From Patiria pectinifera (lineage: Eukaryota; Echinodermata; Asteroidea; Valvatida; Asterinidae): a stretch of 64,000 nt of DNA. Positions 42,906 to 54,910 of the stretch are shown here, piece after piece (the stretch's first letter is position 1; each line of letters begins with the position of its first letter). A model generated the notes under the pieces. That model was not told the DNA's origin. It did not search any database and saw only the letters and a list, made by a program, of their open reading frames with translations. The stretch is from contig CM057144.1 of the NCBI GenBank assembly GCA_029964075.1, forward strand, positions 2,131,281-2,195,280. Direction: 5' to 3'. The position numbers and the translations under genes were made by a program.

Positions 42906-44550
42906 AATGGGGGTAACCTCGGTCATTTTTGAGACATATTTAACTATTGCTTTTATAACAAACTTGGTGAATTAGATTTTCCCTAATATTTAGAAAATGT
43001 AGACTAAACCCTACACTTTGGTGTTGTTTGGTGTCCAAAAATAGTACAAGGGGGTGGGCCCAAAAAAAGATGTGACCAATGTTACCTCCGTTTTGGGGCA
43101 ACAAGTTTTGGGTTTTTTTTCTAAAATAATTGTGACCACAACTCTGTTTTAGAAACAAAGTTGAAAAACTGTAGAAATTGTAGTGTGAAAACTTCTACAG
43201 TAACAGATTTTGCAAGTTCAAAGTACGTGTTCTTGATGGATGGAGCGTTGAAGGTTTCCCCCGTCACAGTGCATGCAATAACTTTCAAACTCGTGAAATA
43301 TAGTTGTACAGAACCAGCGCTTAGACACTTTCCCTTTTTTTTTGCAAAACAAACTCCACGCCTTTGACGTAGGCCCTACACCTGAAGTGTACGGCCTTCA
43401 AATTTGAGACCTGCTCCACTGGTTTTACAAAATGACTCGGGATTCACTAAAGGATAAATTATCACCGCGAAAAAAAGTCTCTCGTGCAACCACTGACGTG
43501 CACGTTCCAGTTCGGCGGGCAACTCTTTTGTATTCTTGCTATTATTCCGCCCTCTGCTGCTGGGTGTTTATGAAAATCTGTCAAGTACAAACACAATAAC
43601 ACTATACAGTCGAAGGAGTTCAAGTTCAATTCTGTGGTTTTCCACCGTCCGAGACCTTGAAATACCTCGTATTTAAAAGCTTTGTTCTGGATGCCAGCAG
43701 TGTTTTTTTTTTTTTGGTATGTGTGTGTTGACAAATTTACTGGCTGTTTGCATCTTTCGTAATGTGGGAGTAAAAAAGGCAAGGTCAGAAGCTTACAAAA
43801 AAAGTGAATTGCGTAGGAGCGACGTTAATGACTGGGCAAACATGTACTTTGTTAACTGTTGAGCCAACACTTTCCCAAATTCCAAAAACGACTGAGTCCT
43901 GCAGAATATCTCTCGAGCCTGGCCGGAGGTAAATAGGCAATTCCAAGGGAAAGTGGACAAGACTGAAAAGTGGACAATTTATGAAATGTTCCAATCTAGG
44001 AGAACCACTATGTGGTATCAAATTACAGGGAGCAACAGGGCCAACATGGAATATGGTTAACTGTACTTGTTTTTGTCAAAAATTGTTCGTTTGTTAAAAC
44101 ATTTAGGGAATCGGGTTGGCCTAATCATGTTGGCACCTTGGTTTTGCATGAAAAATGCAAATTTTATTGTGAATTCTTTCCTATTGTATTATATTTCATT
44201 ACAGTTCTCCACTGGCTGATAAATTTTTTTTTACAAGATATACAGAATCATAGATAAAAAAAAATTCACAATTTAAATAAACTGTTAAGAAAGAGTTTAT
44301 GCCAGATTACGGATTAAGCCAGTGAGCGGCAAGATGGAATTTACAGGTGACTAGCACCTCTACAGAGCCATCCTACCACAGGAAAACGAGATTCTATTTT
44401 TTTTTTTTAAAAGGGGGCGTATGATACGTAGAAAATAAGGCCAAAGGAGAAAGCAAGGAAAAGAAGGAAGAATTTCAAAAAAGGGGGACCCGGTATGCGA
44501 TACTAGAACTGAACAGAAAAAGTGTTCATGTCAATTGTCAAGTGGGAGAA

Positions 44551-45012
44551 TGGCGTTTTTAAGGCAGCTAGAGAGAAGGGTTCATATTCATGAGAAAAGA
44601 GTTCCATTATGTTGCAGTTCATCAAATTCAGATTTAATGCCGTGTTAGAAATCATGAAGAGGAAGTAATGTGAGTGACGTAACGTGAGTGACGGTACCTC
44701 TCTGTAATCTAATGTTCCTTACATCTAAACTACACACTGATTTGATTCAAAAAGGGTTTCTAAACAATGCTACCTTTGTGTTTCAGACTGTTTGAGGGAC
44801 TTTAAACAACACAATTGCAAGAATATTTCCATGTTTTTTTGTAACGTGAGTGACGACCAAAAACACAAGTAAATGAATAGGTTGAATTTGTCTTTCCATT
44901 TTTGAGTAGGCCTCCTTACCCCAAGGTTGTTGTATGGCTGGTTTGATTCAGCTTGATTAAATACTTTTAAGCAGTGAGAGGCCAAAGTTACCTCATATAT
45001 CATATAAATGTA
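44551..45012 (+). repeat. Dispersed repeat with GTGAGTGACG motifs, copy 1
   Basis: About 460 bp matched along its length by 62830-63346 in the same orientation. Recognisable by ATGCCGTGTTAGAA, GAAGAGGAAGTAA, repeated AACGTGAGTGACG and ACCCCAAGGTTGTTGTATGG. No terminal repeats or ORF found; class unknown. Confidence 0.75.
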
Positions 45013-46998
45013 ATGTATGTAACAATGGAATTACCCTCCTTAATCAGCTAAACATTCAGAAATTTTGCTCCAGTCAAATTGTTTAATTTCAATCGCTTGC
45101 AAAATATAAAAATGACATATGTACACAACTAACACAAGCACACTACCCATAACGGTGAGTTTGTTTTTTAAATGAATTCATAACCAAAGAAAAATGGACT
45201 AAAATAATGTTTTTGGGTTTTTTTCAAAACAGTGAGGGAACAAATATATTACACAAAAGGTTTTAAAGGTTTATCCAAATTAGCCATATTTCCACACAAA
45301 AAAGCCAGCTTGGTAACCATCATTTTCAAATTCAGCATCCCAAAATTAGGTATAGAATAGCTATGGCACCAACTTCTACTCGGAAATGCCTCTTCATTCT
45401 TTTTGAAATATCGTCTAGACTATCCTGAAAACACTATGTAAAAGAACCACTGGTCCTTAACATGATCGGTGCCGCGAGTTTCTATTTATATGATGTTATG
45501 CTTTATACTATGCTACAGAAATGTGGTTATGAAATTACATTTTTAAGCAGTGGCCCGTTAAAACAAACAAGGCCGGATGCACTATGCAAGAACAACTAAA
45601 GTTTTGTCAACAACAACCTACGTCTTTGAAATGTCAAGGGTATATGGGTACATGTAGATTAACCTCGAAGTAACATCTCACCCTGAACTAGTCTAAATGG
45701 GCGTGTAAAGAGTACACCCCCGGCCCCGGCGCGTCGGTAACCTTTTCGTAATGGATAACAACTTTCAGTGTAGCTTAGTAAAGTTTTCCATTGGAAAAGT
45801 AAAACCTTGGACGTGTTTACACAACTCGTGTACATATACGTCATTACATTTCTAGACTGTTCTTTTCAAGCTACACGATAATTTTAATTGATGTACATGT
45901 ACCATGAGGGTTGTCTGTTGCATGTCGGTATAGTACATGCTAATGTACTCCAATAGGAGTGCATTGGCGGATTCTTTGACCATAGACTATCACGCTTTGA
46001 TCATGTGAAGAAATCAAACATATTTTCTCCATGCTTTGACCATGGAGCTATTAATACATGGACTCACCAGCCAAGCGATTTTACCACAGACGTGGCAGAC
46101 TTGTTTACTTTGGTCTTATTGTTTATTGCTGACCAAACCATGGCTAAGTTTTCTGCCAATACCCTGTGACAGTTCTTGGAGTGTTCTCTGGTTCACTCCA
46201 AAGTATGGACAGTGGCAGATACTAGAGGGTTTTGCAAAAAAAATGGGCGAGTCACTTTTTTTTCCAATACTGAATTGATTTGGAGGATCAAATAGGGCAA
46301 GAGTTAAACTGTGTATTTTCTTTTTATTAACTGCCTATTTTTTTTGCAATTCCATTTGAGAGTGTATGTACAAGCAAAAGTTAAGGATCGGTTGGTTTAT
46401 CACTATCAGAAACACAAAATTCTTCTCCCTTTTTTGCCCAGTGAGTTTAAGCTTCTTGAGATCAGGTTGGTATATAGCGGTACCTTCCTAACCGGATGAT
46501 CACCTCCATGGTCCAATGTAGTCTGGTGCGGATGCAAAAAAGGAGGGGGACAGGGCGGAAAAAACTCATAAAGCTGCTCTGACTGATAGTAATAACAATT
46601 ACCAGTTATGTCCACCTGTTCGCAACAATCGGACATAAAACAATTTGACGGGCCAGACCCCCCTCCCCCTTGCAAAAAAAAAAATCTTTGATACCCCCCT
46701 GGTACTGGTAGTGACTCCGGTTTGAACCTTGCCCAAGAGCCAATAGTGGTTTGGGTTTTGTGAGTCTCACTGCAATTTTTTGTCACCCTCCCACTCCCAC
46801 CTCTAAAAGAAAAAAATGATATTTCTTCCTCCCCTACATTCAACAAACTATTTTGACTATCCAGCTAACTGTCAAGTGATTATAGCAAATAAAAATAATG
46901 TTACCACAATACCAGGTTTTTTTATGAAAACAAAATGCTTGTTAAGTGTTAAAAAAGTTGATAAGTTGGGTCCAAGTTACTCGGACTAGCTAGAGACA

Positions 46999-47522
46999 GA
47001 CAGTGTTGCAGTCGAGTACTTTTTTTTCCCAGTACCGAGTACTGCCGAGTACTTAGGTTGCCGAGTACGAGTACAAGTATGAGTACTTGTACTCCGAGTA
47101 CAAGAACAGGTCTCCGAGTACGAGTACTTGTACTTACGAGTACGAGTACTTGTAGTTGTATTTCCGAATACGGCCATACGGCAAATGGTTCACTGTGCGT
47201 AATTAGCCCAGGCCCAGGTAAACCGATATACAGACCCACTCACGGCTATCTGTTAAATTTGTTTGTCCGAACGTGCCCAGAGAAAAATCAGGAAACTTCG
47301 ATTTCTCCGCAAGCTGTTCACCATTTCAAACTGAAAGTATCGATAAAATAAGGCTGTGGTCTACATGGTCAAGCTACAACCCCCCCCCCCCCCAGGAGTG
47401 CTATTCGAGTACGAGTACTTTAATGCTCGAGTTTGAGTACCGTCAATTCGAGTACGAGTACTCAAAAAAAGTACTCGAGTAGCACTTGAATACGAGTACC
47501 GAGTACGAGTACTACAACACTG
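46999..47522. mobile_element. hAT-like non-autonomous element rich in GAGTAC
   Basis: Ends CAGTGTTGCAGT and the inverted AGTACTACAACACTG match the CAGNGTTGC start of many hAT elements. Subterminal regions (47020-47160, 47403-47515) are made of overlapping GAGTACGAGTAC palindromes. No clear 8-bp duplication. Confidence 0.55.
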
Positions 47523-48774
47523 ACAGGCCAGACTCAGCACGTCAAAACGAGTCCATACATTATTGCGAGACACAACCACAACGCACAGCAAATTCCTTGT
47601 GCGATTTCAGAGGCAAATTTCGAGATAAAAAAGAAACAGAGAGTTGCACTTCTGGTGCAAAGTGATCCCGTAACACCAGTAAAATCATCCAAATTGTTTG
47701 TACTTACCGCGCTTGATTTCAGCATGGATATGTGTCGTCAGTGACCCAGCTTTTCACTCGCTCCGTGCGCGCGTGGATGCAACACAAGTGAATCCGGAAG
47801 TACGTTTAGGGGACCAGACTATCATGAAAATGTTGCCACTTGGGGGCGCTCCCAATTTCTCAATTTGCTTTACAAACAGTGACCATTTAAGCAATGTAGA
47901 AAAAACCTTTTTTAGTTTTATTGAAGGTTAAAAAAAAGTGATTTGGCGGGGGGGGGGGACGAAAAGGGAGGGGAAAACTGTATTATAATGATCGGATAAT
48001 AAACGTACAATGAACGAATTTGATTAACTTGTGTTTCGTCCTTAAATAAAATGACTTAGGCAGTTACTGATCGAGTTACTTAATTAGCCTCACATTTTTG
48101 GGAAGTAATTTCCAAAATACCCACTCCTGCAGAAGTTGAGTTAAATTAGTTAATGATAGCATAGGCCTACTTTTTCGATAATTTAGGTCGCATTTAGGCC
48201 AGGTCGCAGTAGACACGCTCAGTTGAAAACTTTCAATCTACCTGGCGAAAGTTTAGTCAAATGTATTGTCAATAAAGGCTCTTCCATATGCATGGCAAGG
48301 TACGAGTGTTGATCATATCATTGTTACATGTATAGGCATATTTCGAAAGAAAAAGGCAGTGTAGAGTGTTTGTCTGAACGGATGGGTGAGAGAGCGCAGT
48401 GTCTAGGCTTAGAAAGGAGTGACACCAGCCCCAACCTGGTTACTGTCGGCCTTGCATAAGTTAATATTATTCGACTATTATGATTACAATGACACCATCA
48501 TAGGCTACAAGGACACCAACAATTAAACCACACACCGCCACATAATCCATTAACCTTTGAAAACGCATTGGCGCGAATCGCGGTTTGACAGTGTTTCCGA
48601 TCATCACAACAGATATGAAGGGGAGGACGTGCAATAGTTACCTTCGGATGCCGCTCACCCCAATCTGTGAAATACACAAGGGGAAATGCCAACGGTACGT
48701 CAGCTTCCCGACTACGTCGTGTGCCATGCTATGGCCTATACGCCCTGCACAGCGTATTACTCGCTGATAACGGG

Positions 48775-49030
48775 GTGAGAGGGCCTAGTGGACTCATGCT
48801 CTGGGGTTTCAGAGGCAACAGTGGCGTGGGTTCAAGCCCGGGCCCGGACACTTGTGCCCTTGGGCAAGGCACTTAACCATTATTGCTTCGTCCTTCGGAT
48901 GGGACGTAAAGCCGTCCTGTGGGTTGAATAAAATGCACATAAAAGAACCCAGCAAACACTTATCGCTAGTAAGACTAAGAGAAGGGGTTCGCCCAACCTC
49001 GTCCCCAGTGCTTACTTTATTTCCAACGTT
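48775..49030 (+). mobile_element. tRNA-derived SINE, plus strand
   Basis: B box GGGTTCAAGCCCGG, then GTGCCCTTGGGCAAGGCACT, TCGTCCTTCGGATGGGACGT and AAAGCCGTCCTGTGG, the same core as the SINE at 6098-6520 in the other orientation. Confidence 0.65.
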
Positions 49031-50023
49031 GTTTCCAATAGCAAACCCTGGATAGGAAACTTCCTTCCTGCATCCTGATTCGATACCGCAATTGGCTAGA
49101 AATTATTTATATCGTGTACTTGGTGTTGTTATTCACCTTCGTGCAGTACGTGTTTTCGCGATCACTCGTCCACGCCTTCTCGAAAATGCCTATTCATTTC
49201 CTTTCCAGTTTGTTAATATTAATATGAAATGTGATACTGCATGTTGTCTCGTTAAGATCGTAACAGTTTAATTAAAATGAAATCATGTTTTCGTAACTCA
49301 CGCCATGCTCGCGCTGCGACGAATTGATTCTGTTTTTACCCAAGACACCGCATACAAAAACAAACGCAAATGTAACGCACAGGCAGGCACCAGACTACTC
49401 CTAATTTGCATACGTGTTCAAAAATCTTGCACATGCAAATGATCCAATACCAGGGTGAGAGAGCAGGTAGTGGGCGCGTACTGCTCGACACCCTGGGGAC
49501 GAGGTTGGGGGTTCGCCCCGGTGTTTCTGACAGTTATCCTCATACATACACCATATGAGGCTGTACGCGATAGCCACACCAGACGTTTGTACAGAATCTA
49601 ACAGATACAGATATGCCATCTTTCGAATTCTGATCAATGCCCCAGCAGTACAATGGACTAATAAATTTATAATAATGCACGCATGCGCATAAATGGGCCT
49701 GGCATGAAGCGAACGCAGTCCGCCTGAAAATGTACTCTTTTTTTTCAAGACAAACTTGTAAAAGAATGCAGGAAACAGCATCGTAGATTTCAACATTTTC
49801 TCTGTCCTGGGGCAAGCCCACCGATCGACCACCTGGCAAGGCGTGCCTCCCCCTAGTATGGCACGCTCACTTAACACCCCTTCATAACACACACCGTTTC
49901 CTAAAAGTTAGATCCACCCCTGTGCGAAGAAAAATGTATTGAAGGCAGCCGGCTAAGTGCCCTATTTTACCATAGAGAAAGGACAAATAACCCAAAAAAA
50001 GTTGGCGAAAATTAATGACTCAC

Positions 50024-50249
50024 TGGTTGTCACTGCCGTCACACGTTGTTTACCAGTGAAAAGGGAAAGCGCTTTATTGTTGAAGAATTGAGCTCCGTAC
50101 GTTTGACTGCATATCTCTCCAGCGTCTAGTCGGCCGGGACCAGCGTCGCATGGTTGGTCGCATTGTAGGCCATCAACGGTTCGCTTTGAAATACACAAAA
50201 GGCATCCAGAACCGAGAAGTTCGTTGTTTGATAACGTTCGCAGTGTCAT
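50024..50249 (-). CDS. Weak candidate exon, unknown product
   Basis: Open frame from an ATG at 50249 to a good donor (gtgagt) in phase 1, reading MTLRTLSNNELLGSGCLLCI and later GLQCDQPCDAGPGRLDAGEI then CSQTYGAQFF. Four closely spaced Cys and low-repeat composition look more protein-like than the surroundings. GRLDAGEICSQTYG faintly recalls the segment near the end of ADAMTS protease domains, but this is not enough for an assignment. No partner exon was found. Confidence 0.22.
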
Positions 50250-52152
50250 AATACTAACTCGCAGATTGTGAAAAATAGTAGGCCTATAGATAACTAATAA
50301 TCTCCGCGTACTAACCGTGGATCCTCACAATATTATTAATTCCACTCTTAAAGATCAAGGATCAAATTCGACCTTGAATCCGCAGCGGATTGATCTGACA
50401 CTCTTCTTGGTTGAAAATGACAACATTTAGAGTAAAACTGACATTTTTGGGGTAAAATTGAGAAGGGTAATTTTGACCTAGAAAAGTGCCCATCAGGTAA
50501 ATTTGACTGCTTTTAAGAGTGTAAACTATATTAAAACTCCCTGCTCAAATTGACCCAGAGTTTCTATTATGGTCTTACCCATTATATTACCGAGTCAAAA
50601 ATTACACTTCCGGGTCAAACTGACTTCTAATAAAACCAAGGTTTTCGGGTCAAAATGACCCGAAAATGTGTCATATGTTTTTTCCCGGCAACGATCACTT
50701 TTTCGACCAACAAGAGTGTCATTTTTTCACCTGGAAAAGTGTTAACCTGGATGATCCCACATTCCGGGTCAATCTGACTAGTAAGAGCCTTTTTAGAGTG
50801 TACTATTTTCATCCTTAGAGACAGTAATTTCAGTATTACTTCTCAGTTTGGATGATCGTTGAAAAGCACATTCGGATGAACGGTCACAAAACTACACACT
50901 GAAAATTTGCCGTTTTAATTTCAAAGTATTAACCAAGCGTATTTTCAGGGTACGATATTTTGCTCCTCAAAAATCGAACGGTCGGAGCGCTAAAGTCGTC
51001 ATATTAGTTCCGACCTCTTATTTTTTTTCAACTACAAGCCCGTATATCTTTTATCAATCTAATATTATGTTGACAATTTCGTAAAAACATTCTATGGTTT
51101 CATTCACTCTAAAACTAAAAAAAAAAAAATCGCTGACGCGTCTGATGTACACTAGCGGGGTTTTCTGTCATTTGTGGTCGTTATTGAGAGACGTGATTTC
51201 TTTTTTTCCGCGACCCACATAATTATCTTTGAAATGTAGCAGAAAATAATAAGAAGGAAAATTGTGATAACGTCGGGCGAAAGGATACATTTAAGGCAAG
51301 CGAAAGCGACAGCTTGTGCGGTCTGCATTAAAACTTGACAACCCGAGTCTTTCGCTCAAACGCCTTCCAAAATACGCCTACTCTCGCCTTTGCACTGCAC
51401 CCCTAAAATTGGCAAAGCTCCGGAAATAAACACGAAGATTTTTATAGTCAAAATGCCAGCGAAACGTTGAAAATGCCTCCCTCCTAGCTTCCGCAGCCGG
51501 TGGCCGAACGGTTCAGCAGTTAACTGTGCATGACGGAAATTAATTCGACAAGCATTTTATGAGCGACAAAAGAACTTTCCCTTCCCATTTATTGCGGGCC
51601 CAACTCACTCTCTAGTTGATACACTTTCTGGTAATTTTGTGCCAGTCAGCCGTGGGAAATTTATCCTGACAAGTTCCACAATAAAGCTACAAATAATAGA
51701 CAGCCGAATTGTGATTATTCATAAAATCGCTAATACTATCTTATATTATATTTTAATTTAATGGGTCGTTGGTGCATGTAATTAATTTTCCTGTCTTTTC
51801 TTTGTAAAACTAAAATAAATATGTGATGATGCTGACGTAAGAGATTATGGAGCAATAGCTCCATGCTCTACTTGACAGTCCGAACAATATATAGTTAATT
51901 CGGAAAGTCCAAAGAATATTTACCGGTTTGACATCGGTGCAGTCTAAAATTTCGACTCTTATGAAAACCAGACTGATTGGTTATAGTGCACATACCTAAG
52001 TGGAAATTATTAGGATAGTGACTGGTCACGTGGTAGGGTTAGAGTCCAAACAAAGTAAAAGAGATCAGATTTTATAGGAGTCCCAATTTCACATGACACC
52101 GGTAGCACTGCCACACAATAGGTACCAAACCAACGAATCTGAAAATAGGGTT

Positions 52153-52364
52153 ACGTCTCGATAGTCCGAAGTCCCATTGGTACGACGTCCCATTGGTCGG
52201 ACGAAACATAATACTGTGTAGTTCCACTGGTTCAGGTTGACTGACCCTAACCCTAACCGTAATCCTATGGGACCAATGGGACTTTGGACCAATGGGATTT
52301 CGGACCTATGGGACTTCGGACCAATGGGCCGTCGGACCAATGGTACTTCGGACTATAGAGACGT
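52153..52364. repeat. Foldback element with telomere-like centre
   Basis: Arms built from CGTCTCGATAGTCCGAAGT and CCATTGGTCCGA motifs, inverted on the right as GGACTATAGAGACGT. The centre holds CCCTAACCCTAACC at 52245-52258. Confidence 0.75.
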
Positions 52365-52589
52365 CCCCGAAAATAGGACACGAAACCGGTTCTGTTATAT
52401 ACACTGATTTGACAATATTTCATCCATCCATCCGTCTGTTTACAGTCCGTCTGTCCCCGAAATCGAGGGTTGGATTGCATGATGATCATGGTCCTCTTGG
52501 GCGGATAGCTCAATAATAATGTCATGTTTTTACGGCCGTCCTTAGATACGTCATTCATAGAAGAAAATCGGATCGTGAGTGGCGTTATC

Positions 52590-53130
52590 ACTGAACACGA
52601 ACAAAATACATGGCCATCGCCAGCAAACGAATATTGATTTACCTGCAGTTATGAAACTACAATTGTGAATCTGCATTTTCTTTACAATATTTTGTGAAAC
52701 GGCTCAGCGGTCACCACTGCCCTTATGTAAGGTGGTTTGGGACGCCCCCCCCCCCCTGTTCATGTCGAAGTGGTCCAGTCTGTCGGACAGTGTTTTAATT
52801 CTCCTCCGATCAGACCCACACCTTATAAATTGGTCAAGCGAAGTCAGTAGGACAAAGGCATGGTATCCGGTCACGGCTATATGATGCCTTTATATAATTG
52901 ATCCCATGGAATGCCCAGTGCGTCACCTAATGACTGTCAGATACGCCTGGGCGCTCCTTTTTTTGAACGCCATATTCTCCGGCCAGCTGGTTGGCGTCGA
53001 TGCGCATCCTCAACTTCAAGGGCGAACTTTGACCGAAGATGCAGGGGCTAAAATAAAACAACAACACTACGACAATATCATGACGTGCTTTGGTGTCTCT
53101 CTGCGCTAATAGAAAACTATCAAGCGTATC
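52590..53130 (+). repeat. Duplicated segment, copy 1
   Basis: Matches 54490-54910 over most of its length in the same orientation, including GGTATCCGGTCACGGCTAT, a TATATAA box and AGATACGCCTGGGCGCTC. Contains the short ORF described separately. Confidence 0.8.
52906..53109 (+). CDS. Short ORF with signal-like start, downstream of a TATA box
   Basis: 67 codons. A TATA box (52891-52897) stands only 8 bp before the first ATG, so the second ATG at 52930 (MTVRYAWALLFLNAIFSGQL) is the better start. It would give a hydrophobic, signal-like N-terminus followed by a small polar peptide ending MTCFGVSLR. The related segment at 54.66 kb keeps the frame ungapped for about 39 codons but has CTG at the second start and a 2-bp insertion later. 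It could be a young secreted peptide gene, a first exon, or chance. Confidence 0.3.
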   Translation: MECPVRHLMTVRYAWALLFLNAIFSGQLVGVDAHPQLQGRTLTEDAGAKIKQQHYDNIMTCFGVSLR

Positions 53131-53619
53131 CAGACTTTGTGACCAGGGTTGGGGGAGGGCCGGGGGGATCATGGACAACTTGAACATCAGACCATTGGAA
53201 TGGCAACTGATGGCACATCCCAATCTCCCAATCTGTGAATTATACTGTGCCAGCTTCCCTGACTGGCGTCGGATTATTATATATATACGTAGTAGTACGC
53301 CCCGCACTCGCTGATCACTCATTATCCTATCTTTCCAATTCTGTTGAAATCGCGTGGCGCGGGACATTCTGGGATACTAGATGCTCTGTGGTGCAATCTG
53401 AGGCATTTCCTGGCCACTTTTCCCCTGACTTTTTGAATGAAATGTGCTCGTATTTAGGGAGATGGGCTGGGTCATCAAAGTTGATATGATTACATCACAA
53501 ACATCACATCAAAACTGTAGCTTGACTCTCTTTCGAGATTCGCCCTCTTTAGCTTGATCCATGATTTTCAGTCGTCACTAAAAATCAGCTCAAGTCGTAT
53601 CTATCGGCGAGCACCTCCT

Positions 53620-53935
53620 CAAGGGCGGATCCAGAACACAATCTTTGGGGGACAAAAACATTTATGGTTCCCCCAAAAATGGGTCAAAAAAATTACGGCG
53701 AGGGGTTCGGGGCCCGCTTAAGGACCCCGAAAAAATTGTTGGATTCTAGATGCTCTGTGGTGTGATCTCAGGCAATTTTTGACCAGTTTAACTACATAAT
53801 TTTTGAGGAAAAGATGGTGGTGTACGCAGTGCCTGCCTTTATTGCGACGTCACTTCAAAAAAAATTTAAAATGGGTTCGGGGTTTTTTTTTGGGGGGGGG
53901 GCGTGGCTCCCGTTGCCCCCCCGGATCCGCCCTTG
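53620..53935. mobile_element. hAT-type MITE, 316 bp, 8-bp target duplication
   Basis: Inverted ends CAAGGGCGGATCC. Flanks CACCTCCT and CACCTCCA form an 8-bp duplication with one change, the hAT size. A related fragment lies at about 53370-53455 (CTAGATGCTCTGTGGTG). Confidence 0.8.
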
Positions 53936-54489
53936 CACCTCCATACACATTTTTTTTCAGCGTTTGCTTTGACATTCCTTATTTTATAACAAAACTAACA
54001 AACTCGAAAATTGGACACCTAACTTCTTTGAGGTCATGGATTTTTTTAACCCGATCATCGGAGCCCAACTTTTTTGGGCTCCCATGGGACGAACTGTGGT
54101 CGCCCGTAGCTGACCCGGGTCAACACCTCTGTGCGCTCAAGACCAGTGTTAAAGGCACACAATGATCATTGCATTTATCCCAAAAGTCCGTTACATCGAA
54201 TTATTATCAAAAAAAGCTTAGTAGTGGTACTAAACACCCCAGAAAATTATTCCGTTCGGTTTGCTGTCATTAAGAAGAAATCAAGAAAATGTAGACGAAT
54301 TCCAACAACCAGTCAATCGACTAGGTTTGGGAAATAAAGAGTTAATAGCCCAAACCATGTTTCGTGATCAAAATGTTGTGCATGGTTTTAACACAGTTTT
54401 CTCGAAAAAGTGTAACATCCACTGAAGCTGAGACTTCCCCAGGTTCGATTCTGAGCATTCTACTTGGGTTTTTGAGTGGTTATTGGAAA

Positions 54490-54910
54490 CGAACAAAATG
54501 CATGGTCAGCAAGTGATCGTATATGCATATATGCATCATTGAACAGTACTTGACCTGCCAAGTGCCTGGTGCATCTGCATTCTCTTCGCAACAATATTGT
54601 GTGAAACGGACAAAGGCATGGTATCCGGTCACGGCTATGATACCTTTATATAATTGATCCCATGGAATGCTGCAGTGCGTATCCAGCTGACAGTCAGATA
54701 CGCCTGGGCGCTCTATTCTTGCTCAACTTGGGTCGCCGGTCAACTGGTCAGTTGCGAAGCTTGTCCAGCGTTCAAGGACTGTCTTTTGACCGAAGAGGCG
54801 CGGCAGAAGTTACACAACAACAGCACCACGACAATATGATGACGTGCTTTGGTGTCTCTCTGCGCTCATAGAAAGTTATCCAGCGTATCCAGGCTTTGTG
54901 TCTGGGGTGG
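54490..54910 (+). pseudogene. Duplicated segment, copy 2, ORF broken
   Basis: Second copy of the 52.6-53.1 kb segment. Same TATATAA (about 54647-54653) and LTVRYAWAL reading, but no ATG at the matching start and a 2-bp insertion after LTEEARQKL that shifts the frame. The nucleotide match continues through GACGTGCTTTGGTGTCTCTC beyond the frameshift. Confidence 0.4.

Larger units (their letters stand above)
39464..52589. other. Intergenic region, repeats only
   Basis: About 13 kb without a gene I can support. Beside the elements listed it has G-runs (39149-39160, 41629-41640, 47948-47958), a GGTACCCGGGTACTC palindrome near 41588 and a stretch at 50340-50800 where motifs like GGGTCAAAATGACCC recur between ends CACTCTTAAA and TTTAGAGTGTA, possibly a decayed transposon. 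Confidence 0.5.

Noticed and set aside
46406..46846. 146-codon minus-strand frame
   Set aside because: It is built on homopolymer and low-complexity stretches (AAAAAAAA, CCCCCTCCCCC) and looks like chance.
49401..49892. 163-codon minus-strand frame
   Set aside because: It overlaps SINE-like sequence (ACCCTGGGGACGAGGTTGGG) and shows no protein-like composition or splice support.
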